A DNA stretch of 64,000 bases from Oceanisphaera arctica (GCF_002936955.1 NZ_MPZM01000003.1:92912-156911), one strand, 5' to 3'; shown: positions 37,997 to 47,685, numbered from the stretch's first letter. Program-made: numbers and translations. The notes: generated by a model from the letters alone, not told the origin.

Positions 37997-38899
37997 TCAG
38001 TCTGTACACTCTGTAGCCTCATAATTATCTCGCGCCTCAATCACCAGTTTGACCGCCTGCTCAATTAACAAGCTGGCAGGCGCATTAATATACGAGACCG
38101 TAAATCGCAGTGGGCTGGGCTGCCAATCGGCCTCCAGCAGCACCAATCTGCCACTGTCCAGCTGTTCGCCTATGACCTCTCTGGGGAGTGACGCGATCCC
38201 GACACCGTTTTCTACCAGTCGAACACTGGCAGAAAGCGAACTGGCAGAATAAAAACACACCGCCAGACCTTCCCGCTGCTTAAAATGCCGGGAAATCTCA
38301 TGATAGGGTGCCGTATTGCGGGCATAGGTGATGATTGGCCATTGAGCGAAGTCCTCCTGCTGCGCTTTACCCTCGTTAAGCAAGTCTCGGCGGGCGACCC
38401 AACAGAGCGGATACTCACAAATCACCCGATTAATCACCGAAGGCTCGGAAATCGGCCCCATCAACAGCGCGATATCGACATTTCGAGCCAGCAACTCTTT
38501 GCGCAGATTCACAGTGGCATCGACAATCAGCTCTACCTCTACATTCGGCAATTGCTGATGAATCAGCTTCAGATAATCCGGCAGCCAGGTATGCACCAGC
38601 GTTTCAGACACCCCGATACGCACCACTCCGGATAGCGCCTTGGAGGCATCCGCTTTATATTGCAGCTGCTCGGTATTGGCGAGGATTTTTTCCGCCAACG
38701 GCAGCAGTTCCCGCCCCTTTGCCGTAAGCGACACCACTCCCCCTTCGCGATAAAACAACGTCGTGTTCAATGCTTGCTCCAGATTGGCTATCCGTGTCGA
38801 AATCGCTGGCTGTGTGGTACACAAGTGCTCTGCCGCTTTACGAAAACTGCCCAGGTTTGCAATCCATATAAACGTTTCCAACTGCTTGAAATTCAACAT
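37997..38899 (-). CDS. LysR-type regulator of the 5-oxoproline operon (inferred)
   Basis: The protein (300 residues from ATG 38899; a GTG two codons upstream is possible) has the LysR HTH MLNFKQLETFIWIANLGSFR with CTTQPAISTRIANLE, and an effector domain. It is divergent from the DUF1445/pxpABC operon with about 170 bases between, the standard layout for a LysR activator and its target. The ligand may be 5-oxoproline or a related metabolite (inference). Confidence 0.87.
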   Translation of the reverse strand: MLNFKQLETFIWIANLGSFRKAAEHLCTTQPAISTRIANLEQALNTTLFYREGGVVSLTAKGRELLPLAEKILANTEQLQYKADASKALSGVVRIGVSETLVHTWLPDYLKLIHQQLPNVEVELIVDATVNLRKELLARNVDIALLMGPISEPSVINRVICEYPLCWVARRDLLNEGKAQQEDFAQWPIITYARNTAPYHEISRHFKQREGLAVCFYSASSLSASVRLVENGVGIASLPREVIGEQLDSGRLVLLEADWQPSPLRFTVSYINAPASLLIEQAVKLVIEARDNYEATECTD

Positions 38900-39070
38900 G
38901 CCCACGCCTCCTTGTGTGGTAGATCCCTATATGAAACAAGAAAATACAGGATAAAAGACTTCGAGATAAATTTTTTTTATCGGATAAGCTATAAAATCAC
39001 GAATAGACATTATCTCAGGAAGCCGTATTGTTACCAATTATTAACTCAGTAATTGCCAAGGAGTGGTGTG

Positions 39071-39880
39071 ATGTTAACCTCCGGTGAACAGCCATCTGTC
39101 GAACAGCTTACCCTGTCTGCCCTTCGCGAAAAAATTCGCACCAATGCCTATACCGGCTCCACCAGCGGGCTGGCGCCAGGCTATCTGCAAGCCAACCTGG
39201 TCATGCTACCGGCCGACTGGGCCAATGATTTTCTGCTGTTTTGCCAGAAGAACCCGGTCGCCTGTCCACTGCTCGGCGTAACCGAGCCAGGTAGCCCCTT
39301 CCTTGCCGAACTCGGTACCGACATAGATATCAGTCGCGATGTACCGGAATACCAGGTGTTCTATGACGGCAGATTCGAAACCTCCGTGTCTGACCTGAGC
39401 GAACACTGGCGCGATGATCTGGTGATCTTCGTACTGGGTTGTTCTTTCTCGTTCGAAGAAGCGCTTATGCAGTCTGGCCTTACCGTCCGGAACATCGAGC
39501 AAGGGCGTAACGTGTCCATGTATGACACCCAAATTGCCTGCCAGCCTGCGGGGCGCTTTTCGGGCAACATGGTGGTATCCATGCGCCCGTTCACGCCTAA
39601 AGATGCCATTCGTGCCATTCAAATCACCAGCCGTTACCCGAAAGCACACGGGGCGCCCGTTCACTTTGGCTTTCCGGATGCTATCGGGATCAGCGATATC
39701 CACTCACCAGACTATGGTGAGGCCGTCGATATTCAAGAAGGTGAAGTACCGGTTTTCTGGGCGTGCGGCGTAACCCCCCAGAACGTCATCCGTCAGAGCA
39801 AACCGCCAGTCTGCATCACCCACGCACCGGGCAAGATGCTGATTACCGACTTACTGAACAATGCGCTGTCAGTGTTGTAA
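39071..39880 (+). CDS. DUF1445 / YcsI-family putative hydro-lyase
   Basis: From ATG 39071 (AAGGAG upstream) the 269-residue protein shows [36 protein letters not shown] and [19 protein letters not shown], matching the DUF1445 family (YcsI; related to D-glutamate cyclase, which makes 5-oxo-D-proline). It is the first gene of the pxp operon, so a step feeding 5-oxoproline is plausible. It is followed 16 bases later by pxpA. Confidence 0.85.
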   Translation: MLTSGEQPSVEQLTLSALREKIRTNAYTGSTSGLAPGYLQANLVMLPADWANDFLLFCQKNPVACPLLGVTEPGSPFLAELGTDIDISRDVPEYQVFYDGRFETSVSDLSEHWRDDLVIFVLGCSFSFEEALMQSGLTVRNIEQGRNVSMYDTQIACQPAGRFSGNMVVSMRPFTPKDAIRAIQITSRYPKAHGAPVHFGFPDAIGISDIHSPDYGEAVDIQEGEVPVFWACGVTPQNVIRQSKPPVCITHAPGKMLITDLLNNALSVL

Positions 39881-39896
39881 ACCCGGAGGAGACGTC

Positions 39897-40676
39897 ATGA
39901 AAATCAATTGTGATATGGGGGAAAGTTACGGTATCTGGCAAATGGGCAGTGATGAACAAGTCATGCCTTATCTGGACATGGCCAACATAGCGTGCGGTAT
40001 GCATGCCTCCGACCCCACCGTCATGCTGAACACAGTCCGACTGGCAAAACAGCATCGGGTGAGTATCGGTGCTCACCCTGGCTACGCAGACTTGCAAGGC
40101 TTTGGCCGCCGTAATATCGCCATGAGCAAGGATGAACTGGCTGCCCTGTTCATCTACCAGATTGGCGCGCTGGCTGCCATTTGCACGAGCGAGTCAGTCC
40201 CGCTCGATTACGTTAAGCCACACGGCGCACTGTACAACACCATGATGAAAGACGATGAAGTCTTCATTACCCTGCTTGAAGCACTGAAACGTGTTGACCC
40301 AACCTTGCCTCTGGTCGTGATGGCGGTGCCCAATCATCAAAAATATCAGGCACTGGCTAATGAACATGGCATTACCTTGTGGTTCGAAGCCTTTGTTGAT
40401 CGAGCCTATGATCAGGATGGTCGTCTGGTTCCGCGCAATGTACCCGGTTCAAGCCATCACGAGCTGGAGCAAATCCGCCAGCAAGCCCGTCAGATGATCG
40501 AAGAAGGCACCATCACCACGCTCGATGGTCAAACCATTTTCGTGCATGCCGACACCCTGTGCATTCATGGTGATGGTCCACAAGCACTGCCAACGGCAAC
40601 ACTGTTGCGTGAACTGCTACCAAGAAGTGCTTTTGGTGACAAAGCGGCAGCCGGTAAAGCCGGAGGTAATCAATGA
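39897..40676 (+). CDS. pxpA: 5-oxoprolinase subunit A (LamB/YcsF family)
   Basis: PxpA with PxpB and PxpC cleaves 5-oxoproline to glutamate using ATP. The 259-residue protein starts at ATG 39897 (GGAGGAG upstream) as MKINCDMGESYGIWQMGSDE and has NIACGMHASDPTVM, SIGAHPGYADLQGFGRRN and VKPHGALYNTMM, all hallmarks of LamB/YcsF. The next gene overlaps its stop by four bases. Confidence 0.95.
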   Translation: MKINCDMGESYGIWQMGSDEQVMPYLDMANIACGMHASDPTVMLNTVRLAKQHRVSIGAHPGYADLQGFGRRNIAMSKDELAALFIYQIGALAAICTSESVPLDYVKPHGALYNTMMKDDEVFITLLEALKRVDPTLPLVVMAVPNHQKYQALANEHGITLWFEAFVDRAYDQDGRLVPRNVPGSSHHELEQIRQQARQMIEEGTITTLDGQTIFVHADTLCIHGDGPQALPTATLLRELLPRSAFGDKAAAGKAGGNQ

Positions 40677-41419
40677 GAATTACCCCAGTCAATGAAAATA
40701 CGGTGATGGTCTATTTTGCCGATCGCACCAGTCCGGAAACAGCCGATAACATAGCGGCGATATGTCCCCTGTTAAGAGCGGAACTCGGTCAATATCTCAT
40801 TGATATTATTCCTTCGTACACCTCTATTCTGGTGACCTTTGATCTGATTGCTATTGGCCTGCGGGATTTCAGCCGAATGCTCAAGCGGGTGCTGGCACAC
40901 GCCGAACAGATGCAGCATCAGGCGGGCCTGAGCCCCATGATTGAGCTGCCGGTCTATTACGGGCCCGAAGTCTCACTGGATGCCGAAGAAATCAGCCGGC
41001 ATACCGGCCTGGATTTCAAGCAGATAATCGAGATCCATGCCAGCACGGTTTACCGCGTTTATGCCATCGGTTTTGCGCCGGGTTTTGCCTATCTTGGTAA
41101 CACCGATTCGCGCATTCAAATTCCACGCAAACAGACCCCAAGAGCCAAGGTGCCCAAAGGCAGCCTGGCCCTGGCCGATCAGCAAACCGCCATTTATCCC
41201 AAGTCCTCACCCGGTGGCTGGCAGATCATTGGCCGTACGCCGGTGGATCTTATCGACTTCGAGCGCGACAACCTGACCATGTTCGAGATGGGCGCCAGGG
41301 TAAAATTCAATCCAATTTCCCGAGAAGAGTTTTTAGCGCTGGGCGGTGTCATTGAAACCGATGAGTACGCCCGAGTATCCGACGCAGCTGCCACTATGCC
41401 AGTACGGGAGGTCGCATGA
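40673..41419 (+). CDS. pxpB: 5-oxoprolinase subunit B (KipI family)
   Basis: The 248-residue protein belongs to the allophanate hydrolase subunit 1 / KipI family. The signature YAIGFAPGFAYLGNTD with IPRKQTPRAKVPKGSLALAD is present. It works with PxpA and PxpC in ATP-dependent opening of 5-oxoproline. It overlaps both neighbours by four bases, indicating coupled translation. Confidence 0.94.
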   Translation: MRITPVNENTVMVYFADRTSPETADNIAAICPLLRAELGQYLIDIIPSYTSILVTFDLIAIGLRDFSRMLKRVLAHAEQMQHQAGLSPMIELPVYYGPEVSLDAEEISRHTGLDFKQIIEIHASTVYRVYAIGFAPGFAYLGNTDSRIQIPRKQTPRAKVPKGSLALADQQTAIYPKSSPGGWQIIGRTPVDLIDFERDNLTMFEMGARVKFNPISREEFLALGGVIETDEYARVSDAAATMPVREVA

Positions 41420-42390
41420 CGTTACGTATTTTAACACCCGGTCCACTGAGCCTGATACAGGATTTAGGTCGCCATGGTCATCAGCATATTGGTGTCAGCC
41501 CGGGCGGCCCTATGGATGAACACGCCTTTTTATGGGCAAACCGGCTGCTGGGCAACCCGCTTAATGCCCCGCAGATTGAAATTGCGATCGGGCAATTCAG
41601 CTGCCAGTTCCATGCCGATACCACTATCGCCCTGACCGGGGCAGACATGAATGCGACCTTGAATGGCCAGACGGTTACCGTGTGGCACAGCCTGCGTATT
41701 CGAGCCGGTGATCAACTGTCACTAAACGGTGCTCGTCGCGGTATCCGTACTTATCTGGCCGTCAAGGACGGGTTCAAGGTAACAGATATACTCGGCAGCT
41801 GTGCCACCGTTATGCGCGATAGTCTGGGTGGCGCAGGCGGTCAGGGTGACAAATTAGCGGCTCAGGATCTGCTGCGTTATAACGTCACCTCGCCCATACC
41901 AACACGTCAGGTGCCACTGCAGTTCATACCCGAATACGGACAGGACATCATCTTGAGTGTGATCCCGGGCTACCAGTATGACAGGTTCGACAAAGCAGAA
42001 CGCGAGCGCTTTTTCAGCAGTGAATATACCGTCACGCCGCAGATGGACCGAATGGGTTACCGCCTGTCAGGCGCTGCAATTCAATGCCAGACCAGCAGCC
42101 TTATCTCGGAAGGCATCGCCTTGGGCGCGATCCAGATCCCGGCTGATGGTCAGCCCATCATCCTGATGCGGGATCGCCAGACCATTGGCGGTTATCCGAA
42201 AATAGGCTGCGTTACCGCACGGGATCTGAGCACCCTTGCTCAATGTCAGCCTGGTGCTACGGTGCGGTTTATCGAGAAAGAGCTCTATCAGGCAGAAGCC
42301 GAGCGAGTGATCGAACAACACTTTTTTCAGGGATACATAGGGAAAAAACATGCCGAGAAAATCCTGAATAAAAACAACAGGCCCGGCTAA
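41416..42390 (+). CDS. pxpC: 5-oxoprolinase subunit C (KipA family)
   Basis: The 324-residue protein belongs to the allophanate hydrolase subunit 2 / KipA family. It begins MTLRILTPGPLSLIQDLGR, followed by GVSPGGPMDEHAF, GARRGIRTYLAVKDGF and ILMRDRQTIGGYPKIG. It is the third subunit of the prokaryotic 5-oxoprolinase. The transporter gene follows after 140 bases. Confidence 0.94.
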   Translation: MTLRILTPGPLSLIQDLGRHGHQHIGVSPGGPMDEHAFLWANRLLGNPLNAPQIEIAIGQFSCQFHADTTIALTGADMNATLNGQTVTVWHSLRIRAGDQLSLNGARRGIRTYLAVKDGFKVTDILGSCATVMRDSLGGAGGQGDKLAAQDLLRYNVTSPIPTRQVPLQFIPEYGQDIILSVIPGYQYDRFDKAERERFFSSEYTVTPQMDRMGYRLSGAAIQCQTSSLISEGIALGAIQIPADGQPIILMRDRQTIGGYPKIGCVTARDLSTLAQCQPGATVRFIEKELYQAEAERVIEQHFFQGYIGKKHAEKILNKNNRPG

Positions 42391-42530
42391 TTAATGCCTG
42401 GTCACACATTAAATCAGCGCGGATACCCCATGCCCCTTCAGGGAACACCGCCAAAAACAGCAACATGCCCCCAATAAACAAGCAATAAGTTGCCCAGTGG
42501 ATAAGGGCTTTTACATACAGGAGTAGAAAC

Positions 42531-43775
42531 ATGGCGTCAGAAAAAATGATATCACCGGCGAGTGGACTATCAGCGTCCACATCGTCCTCCCCCCGCACCG
42601 GATTTAACTGGTCGCTCATTATGGGGGCCGCCTTTTTGATGGCGACCTCCGCTGTCGGCCCGGGCTTTTTGACCCAGACTACCGTTTTTACCCAGACTCT
42701 TGGGGCCAGTTTTGCCTTCGTCATCCTGGTTTCTATCCTGCTGGATATCGGCGCGCAGCTGAACATCTGGCGAGTGATTGTTGTGGCGAAAAAACGGGCT
42801 CAAGACATTGCGAATGATCTTTTACCGGGCCTGGGTTTTGCCATCGCCGGTGCCGTCGCCCTTGGTGGTCTGGCGTTCAATATCGGTAACGTCGGTGGTG
42901 CAGGTATGGGAATGAACGTGTTATTCCCTTCCCTGTCGCCGGTAGTCGGTGCCGCGATCAGTGCAGTTATCGCCGTGACCATCTTCCTGCTGAAAGACGC
43001 CGGCAAGATAATGGACCGCTTCACCATCGTTATGGGCGGTGCACTGATAGCCATGACCCTGTACGTACTGCTTTCAACCGAGCCCCCCGTCGGTGAAGCA
43101 CTGTACCGTGCCGTATGGCCAGAAGAGGTAAACGTAATCGCCATTATCACCCTGGTTGGCGGCACCGTTGGCGGCTATATCACCTTTGCCGGCGCCCACC
43201 GCCTGATTGATGCCGGTGTTACCGGCCAGGAAGCCTTGCCGCAAGTGAACCGCGGTTCAATTTCGGCGATAAGCCTGGCGTCTCTGGTTCGAGTAATGCT
43301 GTTTCTGGCAGCGCTTGGCGTGATCAGCCAGGGCGTAACCCTGGATCCAAGCAATCCGCCTGCGTCCATGTTCCAGCATGCTGCAGGTAATGTCGGCTAC
43401 AAACTCTTTGGTCTGGTACTGTGGGCGGCGGCAATCACCTCGGTTATCGGTGCGGCTTATACGTCGGTGTCGTTTCTCAAGACATTGCATCCCTTGATTG
43501 AAAAATACTCCCGGGCCTGCATTATCGGCTTTATTGTCACCTCAACAGTCATCTTCTGTTTCATCGGAAAACCCATTGCGCTACTGATTATTGCCGGTGC
43601 GCTGAACGGTTTCATTTTGCCTGTTACCCTCGGCATAATGTTGATTGCCGCGACAAGAAAATCCATCATCGGTGACTACAAACACCCGGTCTGGATGTCA
43701 GTGTTTGGCTGGCTGATCACCATCATGATGGCAGCGATGAGCCTGTATACCCTGTACACCATGCTGTTCAAGTAA
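42531..43775 (+). CDS. NRAMP-superfamily transporter lacking the metal motif
   Basis: The 414-residue protein has about 11 helices and the overall NRAMP pattern. The metal-binding helix 1 motif DPGN is replaced by GPGF (TSAVGPGFLTQT), and the helix 6 region usually MPH reads GGY (GTVGGYITFAGAH). It is therefore unlikely to carry Mn2+ or Fe2+. The same type of gene (ycsG) lies beside pxpA in Bacillus subtilis, so uptake of 5-oxoproline or a related acid is the best inference. A terminator follows. Confidence 0.82.
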   Translation: MASEKMISPASGLSASTSSSPRTGFNWSLIMGAAFLMATSAVGPGFLTQTTVFTQTLGASFAFVILVSILLDIGAQLNIWRVIVVAKKRAQDIANDLLPGLGFAIAGAVALGGLAFNIGNVGGAGMGMNVLFPSLSPVVGAAISAVIAVTIFLLKDAGKIMDRFTIVMGGALIAMTLYVLLSTEPPVGEALYRAVWPEEVNVIAIITLVGGTVGGYITFAGAHRLIDAGVTGQEALPQVNRGSISAISLASLVRVMLFLAALGVISQGVTLDPSNPPASMFQHAAGNVGYKLFGLVLWAAAITSVIGAAYTSVSFLKTLHPLIEKYSRACIIGFIVTSTVIFCFIGKPIALLIIAGALNGFILPVTLGIMLIAATRKSIIGDYKHPVWMSVFGWLITIMMAAMSLYTLYTMLFK

Positions 43776-43809
43776 CCGACGAGAACGGTTTCGTAAAAGC
43801 CAGATAAAG

Positions 43810-43842
43810 AGGCCCCGGACATCATGGTCCGGGGCTTTTTTT
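43810..43842 (+). terminator. terminator of the pxp operon
   Basis: GGCCCCGGAC and GTCCGGGGC pair across a short loop (perfect except for the extra G) followed by TTTTTTT. A near copy is found at 45391-45425. Confidence 0.9.
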
Positions 43843-43935
43843 GGGTTTAGTTTAAGGGCGGCGGGATCAGTAAAAAATTGCCGACATGTTTCTTTTCAAG
43901 AAATTCGAGACTGCCAGCTCATCAGGCGCACCAGG

Positions 43936-44289
43936 TTAAGGGGTGTCGTTCTCGTCCGGTTGCCAGGGCCATCTTCCTTCCACTTCAAGATGAAGCGTCA
44001 GGCCAAGAAAGGTACGTATCAAGATGATCATGCCCAGCACGGCCACATTCTCCAGGGTATCCGCCACAATGACAGTGCGGATAATGTCGCCGGCAATCAG
44101 AAACTCCAGGCCCAGAATAATGGATCGCCCCAGTTGCCTGCGGTATGTGCGGTAGGCAATACCCTCGGGCAATTGCCGAAACGAACGGATAAACACAAAA
44201 GAGGAAAGCATAGATCCGACAACCACTACCAGTACCCCGACCGCCTCGATGGCGTATCCCGCGATGGATATGACTTCGGTAAATTCCAT
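43936..44289 (-). CDS. DUF1622 family membrane protein
   Basis: The 117-residue protein has three predicted helices (AGYAIEAVGVLVVVVGSMLS, LGRSIILGLEFLIAGDIIR and VAVLGMIILIRTFLGLTL). LEFLIAGDIIRT is the recognisable DUF1622 block. It ends in an acidic tail. Function unknown. Confidence 0.8.
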   Translation of the reverse strand: MEFTEVISIAGYAIEAVGVLVVVVGSMLSSFVFIRSFRQLPEGIAYRTYRRQLGRSIILGLEFLIAGDIIRTVIVADTLENVAVLGMIILIRTFLGLTLHLEVEGRWPWQPDENDTP

Positions 44290-44388
44290 AATGTCAGCCT
44301 GTAAGCGTTGCTAATTCGGGATCCATCCAACATCGAATGGAACGGCGCCTGGCATGGCCCGGTGCCCACTCTAACGACGGGTAAGTCT

Positions 44389-44943
44389 TTATTTTGCCTG
44401 ATGCCACTGAAACCAGAATGTTTGCCAGCCCCCGATTGGTACTAACCAAAACATTGCACCAACACCTGAAGAGCGTTGTTCGCCAATTAAAGCGCCCCCT
44501 CGGGCGCGCCTCAAGTAGAGGCGACGCTCGGCTCGGTAGCCGCCAGTTCCGTCCGCATCCTGGTCAACCATAATGGGTAAAACGAAAGCCCCTTCGGCAC
44601 AGGAAAAATCGCCGTTGTCTTTCGAAAGCCGTTTTTCACCGACAATCACCTTGCCGCTGAGGGTTTCGACTCGCAGCGTATCGGAAGAATAAGCAAGAAC
44701 CACAGTGTCCGTGTCTCTTGTCTCTCCACCCAGCCTGAACGCCAGCGAGTTAGCCCCGTACATCGGTAGAAACGAGTAAATGGCGAGGTTCTGATACCGT
44801 CCCGACAGGTCAGGGCATACATCATGCGAAGTGGAAGACACTGGCGGCCAACCGGCGGGATAATCTGGCGATATGCCCGTGACCGAAACGCATCCGGCCA
44901 GAAGCACCACACCAATAAAATGGGCGAGCATACTCTTCATCAC
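44389..44943 (-). CDS. hypothetical lipoprotein
   Basis: The 184-residue protein has a lipoprotein signal (VVLLAGC, Cys about 18). The mature part starts with a Pro-rich linker and a pattern of strands, and lacks a recognised domain. CPDLSGRYQNLAIYSFLPMY resembles small lipoproteins that follow PKD-like or outer membrane proteins, but no family can be named. It precedes the broken mscL. Confidence 0.6.
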   Translation of the reverse strand: MMKSMLAHFIGVVLLAGCVSVTGISPDYPAGWPPVSSTSHDVCPDLSGRYQNLAIYSFLPMYGANSLAFRLGGETRDTDTVVLAYSSDTLRVETLSGKVIVGEKRLSKDNGDFSCAEGAFVLPIMVDQDADGTGGYRAERRLYLRRARGGALIGEQRSSGVGAMFWLVPIGGWQTFWFQWHQAK

Positions 44944-44956
44944 GTACCTCCCACGT

Positions 44957-45199
44957 TCACATCAGGATCTGGACTTCAACAAGTCGCGTATTTCCGTCAG
45001 TAGTACCTCTTCCGCAGTAGGCTTGGGCGGTGCCTTTGGCGCCGCCCAGCATCAACCCTATCGGCGGCATGATCACCCCGGAAACCAGGGCAGTCACGAT
45101 TTTACCGAAGGCCGCACCGATAATGATATCCACCGCCATATCAACCACATTCCCCTTCACCGCGAAGGTCTTGAATTCTTTCATCATGCTCATGGTCAA
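44957..45199 (-). pseudogene. mscL: large-conductance mechanosensitive channel with internal deletion
   Basis: The frame begins [20 protein letters not shown] and continues [20 protein letters not shown] into PPIGLMLGG, the N-terminus and first helix of MscL. It then jumps to another frame, [20 protein letters not shown] then LLKSRS, which is the normal MscL C-terminal tail. The periplasmic loop and second helix, about 60 residues, are missing and the tail is out of frame. MscL is normally about 136 residues, so the channel cannot be functional. Confidence 0.85.
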
Positions 45200-45390
45200 A
45201 TCCCTCTCGACGTTGATGGTTATTAAATCATTTTTATTTTAAGTGCATTACGCCCTTTCCTCCTTTTTATTGCCGGTTTTCGCCGTCATGCCATCGTCAC
45301 CGGCAGGGCCGTATCGATCTTATGGCCATTGCCGCCGCCGATAACGAATTCATCCTGCTCGAAGTGGCCGTTTTTCTGAACGCCAGATAA

Positions 45391-45425
45391 AAAAAAGCCT
45401 CGGACATAATGGTCCGGGGCTTTTA
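45391..45425 (-). terminator. terminator after rluA
   Basis: AGCCTCGGAC and GTCCGGGGCT form the stem; on the minus strand it ends in a run of eight T, 57 bases after the rluA stop. It is a near copy of the pxp operon terminator. The stretch 45200-45390 holds no gene I can support. Confidence 0.8.
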
Positions 45426-45481
45426 TTCAGAGTCATGGGTTCAGGCCTTACATTTATCCCTCAAACAGAGCCCGTCATTAT

Positions 45482-46195
45482 TCAGAACGGACAGGGACAC
45501 TGCCCATGGAATGGTTCGCCGCTGGCAGGATGCTCGAAATATAAATCACTGGCGTGTAACAGCAAACGATCGGCCATTTGTTCACTCTGAGCGCTGTTAT
45601 ATAGATCACACCCAAGGATAGGGTGGCCTATTTCCAGACTATGGACTCGTAACTGATGGGTACGCCCCGTATGAGGAGTGTATTGCACCAGGCTGCGGCG
45701 CGGTTGCTCCAGCCGGTGTAACACACTGTATTCACTGATGGCTGCCTTGCCTGTGGTGTAGCAGATTTTTACCCGAGGAAAATGATTTTTATCTTTCGCG
45801 ATGGGCGCGGTAATCTGCCCCCGATCGTCGGCAATCCACCCTTCCAGCAGGGCGAGATACCGCTTTTGAATGGTGCGCGCCTGAAACTGCTTGTTGAGAT
45901 GCTGCGACGAGGCTGCATTCAGCCCCACCACCATGATGCCCGAAGTACCAAAATCCAGCCGATGCGGCAACTTTGCCTCCGGAAAGGCCGGCGTCACCCC
46001 TGCCTGACCGTGTACCAGACGGTAGTGAACCGAATCCCAATTGAGCGGATTTTTACCCGACAAGCTGAGCAGGCCACTGGGTTTATGGATCAACAGGATG
46101 TCGTCATCCTGATACAGAATCACCACTGGCTCGGCACAGACCGGCGCCACAAAATCATCAACAATGGTGTGAGTCGACGGGCCGAGAGCAGGCAT
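45482..46195 (-). CDS. rluA: RluA-family pseudouridine synthase (23S rRNA 746 / tRNA 32)
   Basis: The 237-residue protein contains the catalytic block LPHRLDFGTSGIMVVGLN (Asp nucleophile) and the later blocks YTPHTGRTHQLRVHS and GCDLYN, typical of RluA, which modifies U746 of 23S rRNA and U32 of several tRNAs. There is no S4 domain, consistent with RluA rather than RluB/C/D. It stands alone and precedes the helicase gene on the same strand. Confidence 0.88.
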   Translation of the reverse strand: MPALGPSTHTIVDDFVAPVCAEPVVILYQDDDILLIHKPSGLLSLSGKNPLNWDSVHYRLVHGQAGVTPAFPEAKLPHRLDFGTSGIMVVGLNAASSQHLNKQFQARTIQKRYLALLEGWIADDRGQITAPIAKDKNHFPRVKICYTTGKAAISEYSVLHRLEQPRRSLVQYTPHTGRTHQLRVHSLEIGHPILGCDLYNSAQSEQMADRLLLHASDLYFEHPASGEPFHGQCPCPF

Positions 46196-46278
46196 TCAAC
46201 ATTCTCCGTATTGATAACCAGTGCCGCCCGCGAGTGATCTCGCCCGGCGGCACCGACCTCGGTTTTGATTAGAGGTAC

Positions 46279-47685
46279 TTAACGGGAATATTTCTCGGCG
46301 CGCTTGCCGCGCAAGATTTTTTTCTTCGGTCCCTTGGTATTTTCAGCATTCGTCTTTTTCAGGCGTGCAGGTTTCGCCGTGGCCTTGTTACCCGATTCGA
46401 CACCCGATTCACCGCCCGATCTGGCGCGGCGTGGCTTACCTTTATGCTGGCCGTTGTTTGAACCTTCCAGTTCAATAATGGTTTCACTGGCTCTGTTTGA
46501 ACGCCCCGACAACACCTTCTGCGAAATACTCTTTAACAGCGAACCACGACTGGTGACTTCAAAGCCCGGCTTGACGATGCGCTTAACCTCGGTGCCAATC
46601 AGCTTTTGAATGCGCTCCAGGGTTTGCTCTTCTTCGCGACTGACAAATGAAATGGCAGTACCCAAGGCCCCTGCCCGACCCGTGCGACCGATGCGATGCA
46701 CGTAGTCTTCTGCCAAATAGGGCAGGTTGAAGTTCACCACATAATCCAGACCCTGAATATCCAGACCCCGGGCAGCCACTTCAGTGGCGATCAACACCTG
46801 TATTTTGGCAGACTTGAAATCGGCAATGGCACGACGTCTCGACCCTTGGCTTTTATCGCCATGACACACGGCCGCTTCAATTTTACTCTTCTTGAGCCCG
46901 GCCAACAGACGGTCGGCCTGCTCCTTGGTGCTGGTAAACACCAACACCTGAAACCAGTTTTTCTCTTTCAGCAGCTGTTCAAACAGTTCGATTTTGCGGC
47001 TTTCTTCTACCGGATACACCGCATGCCTTACGGTATCGGCCGTACTGTTGATTTTGGTCACACGGATTTGCTGATGATTATTCAGAATTTTATGTGACAG
47101 CTCATTGACCGCGGGTGACGTGGTGGCAGAAAACAGCAAGGTTTGGCGTGTCTTTGCGGTCAGCTGCATCAACTTCAGCACATCATTGATAAAGCCCATA
47201 TCCAGCATACGGTCAGCTTCATCCAGCACCACAAACTCGACGTCGCTTAAGGTTACGTTACCCAGGGTCATGTGCTCCAGCAAACGGCCGGGGGTGCTGA
47301 TCACGATATCAACGCCCGCTTTTAATTTATTGGCCTGACCGCCCATTTTAACGCCACCGTAGAGCGCCGTCACACTGACCGGCAAAAACTGCGCATAAGC
47401 ACCGATAGCATCGGCCAATTGCTCCGCCAGTTCACGGGTTGGCGTCAGGATCAAGGTACGCGGACGGCGTGCGACGGCTTCTTTGGGCTTATCCAGCATG
47501 CGCTGCAAGACAGGAACGGCGAAGGCGGCGGTTTTACCCGTGCCGGTTTGCGCGGTGACCTGCAGGTCTTTACCGCGACGCGCGGGCACTATGGCCTGGG
47601 TTTGTACGGGAGTCATAGCACTGTAGCCACATGCAACAAGAGCACGTTGCAGATCCGGGGCCAAATCTAAAGATGAAAATTGCAT
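46279..47685 (-). CDS. DEAD-box RNA helicase (RhlE-like)
   Basis: The 468-residue protein has the Q motif (YSAMTPVQTQAI), Walker A AQTGTGKTAAF, VLDEADRMLD, SAT (LFSATTSPAV) and the C-terminal HRIGRTGRAG. The C-terminal extension of about 75 residues is Lys/Arg-rich (KPRRARSGGESG, KKKILRGKRAEKY), as in RhlE. It unwinds RNA during ribosome maturation or decay. Subfamily is inferred. Confidence 0.9.
   Translation of the reverse strand: MQFSSLDLAPDLQRALVACGYSAMTPVQTQAIVPARRGKDLQVTAQTGTGKTAAFAVPVLQRMLDKPKEAVARRPRTLILTPTRELAEQLADAIGAYAQFLPVSVTALYGGVKMGGQANKLKAGVDIVISTPGRLLEHMTLGNVTLSDVEFVVLDEADRMLDMGFINDVLKLMQLTAKTRQTLLFSATTSPAVNELSHKILNNHQQIRVTKINSTADTVRHAVYPVEESRKIELFEQLLKEKNWFQVLVFTSTKEQADRLLAGLKKSKIEAAVCHGDKSQGSRRRAIADFKSAKIQVLIATEVAARGLDIQGLDYVVNFNLPYLAEDYVHRIGRTGRAGALGTAISFVSREEEQTLERIQKLIGTEVKRIVKPGFEVTSRGSLLKSISQKVLSGRSNRASETIIELEGSNNGQHKGKPRRARSGGESGVESGNKATAKPARLKKTNAENTKGPKKKILRGKRAEKYSR

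Noticed and set aside
45240..45390. Possible gene remnant ending in LEVAVFLNAR
   Set aside because: Only about 25 codons look protein-like and no family could be named.
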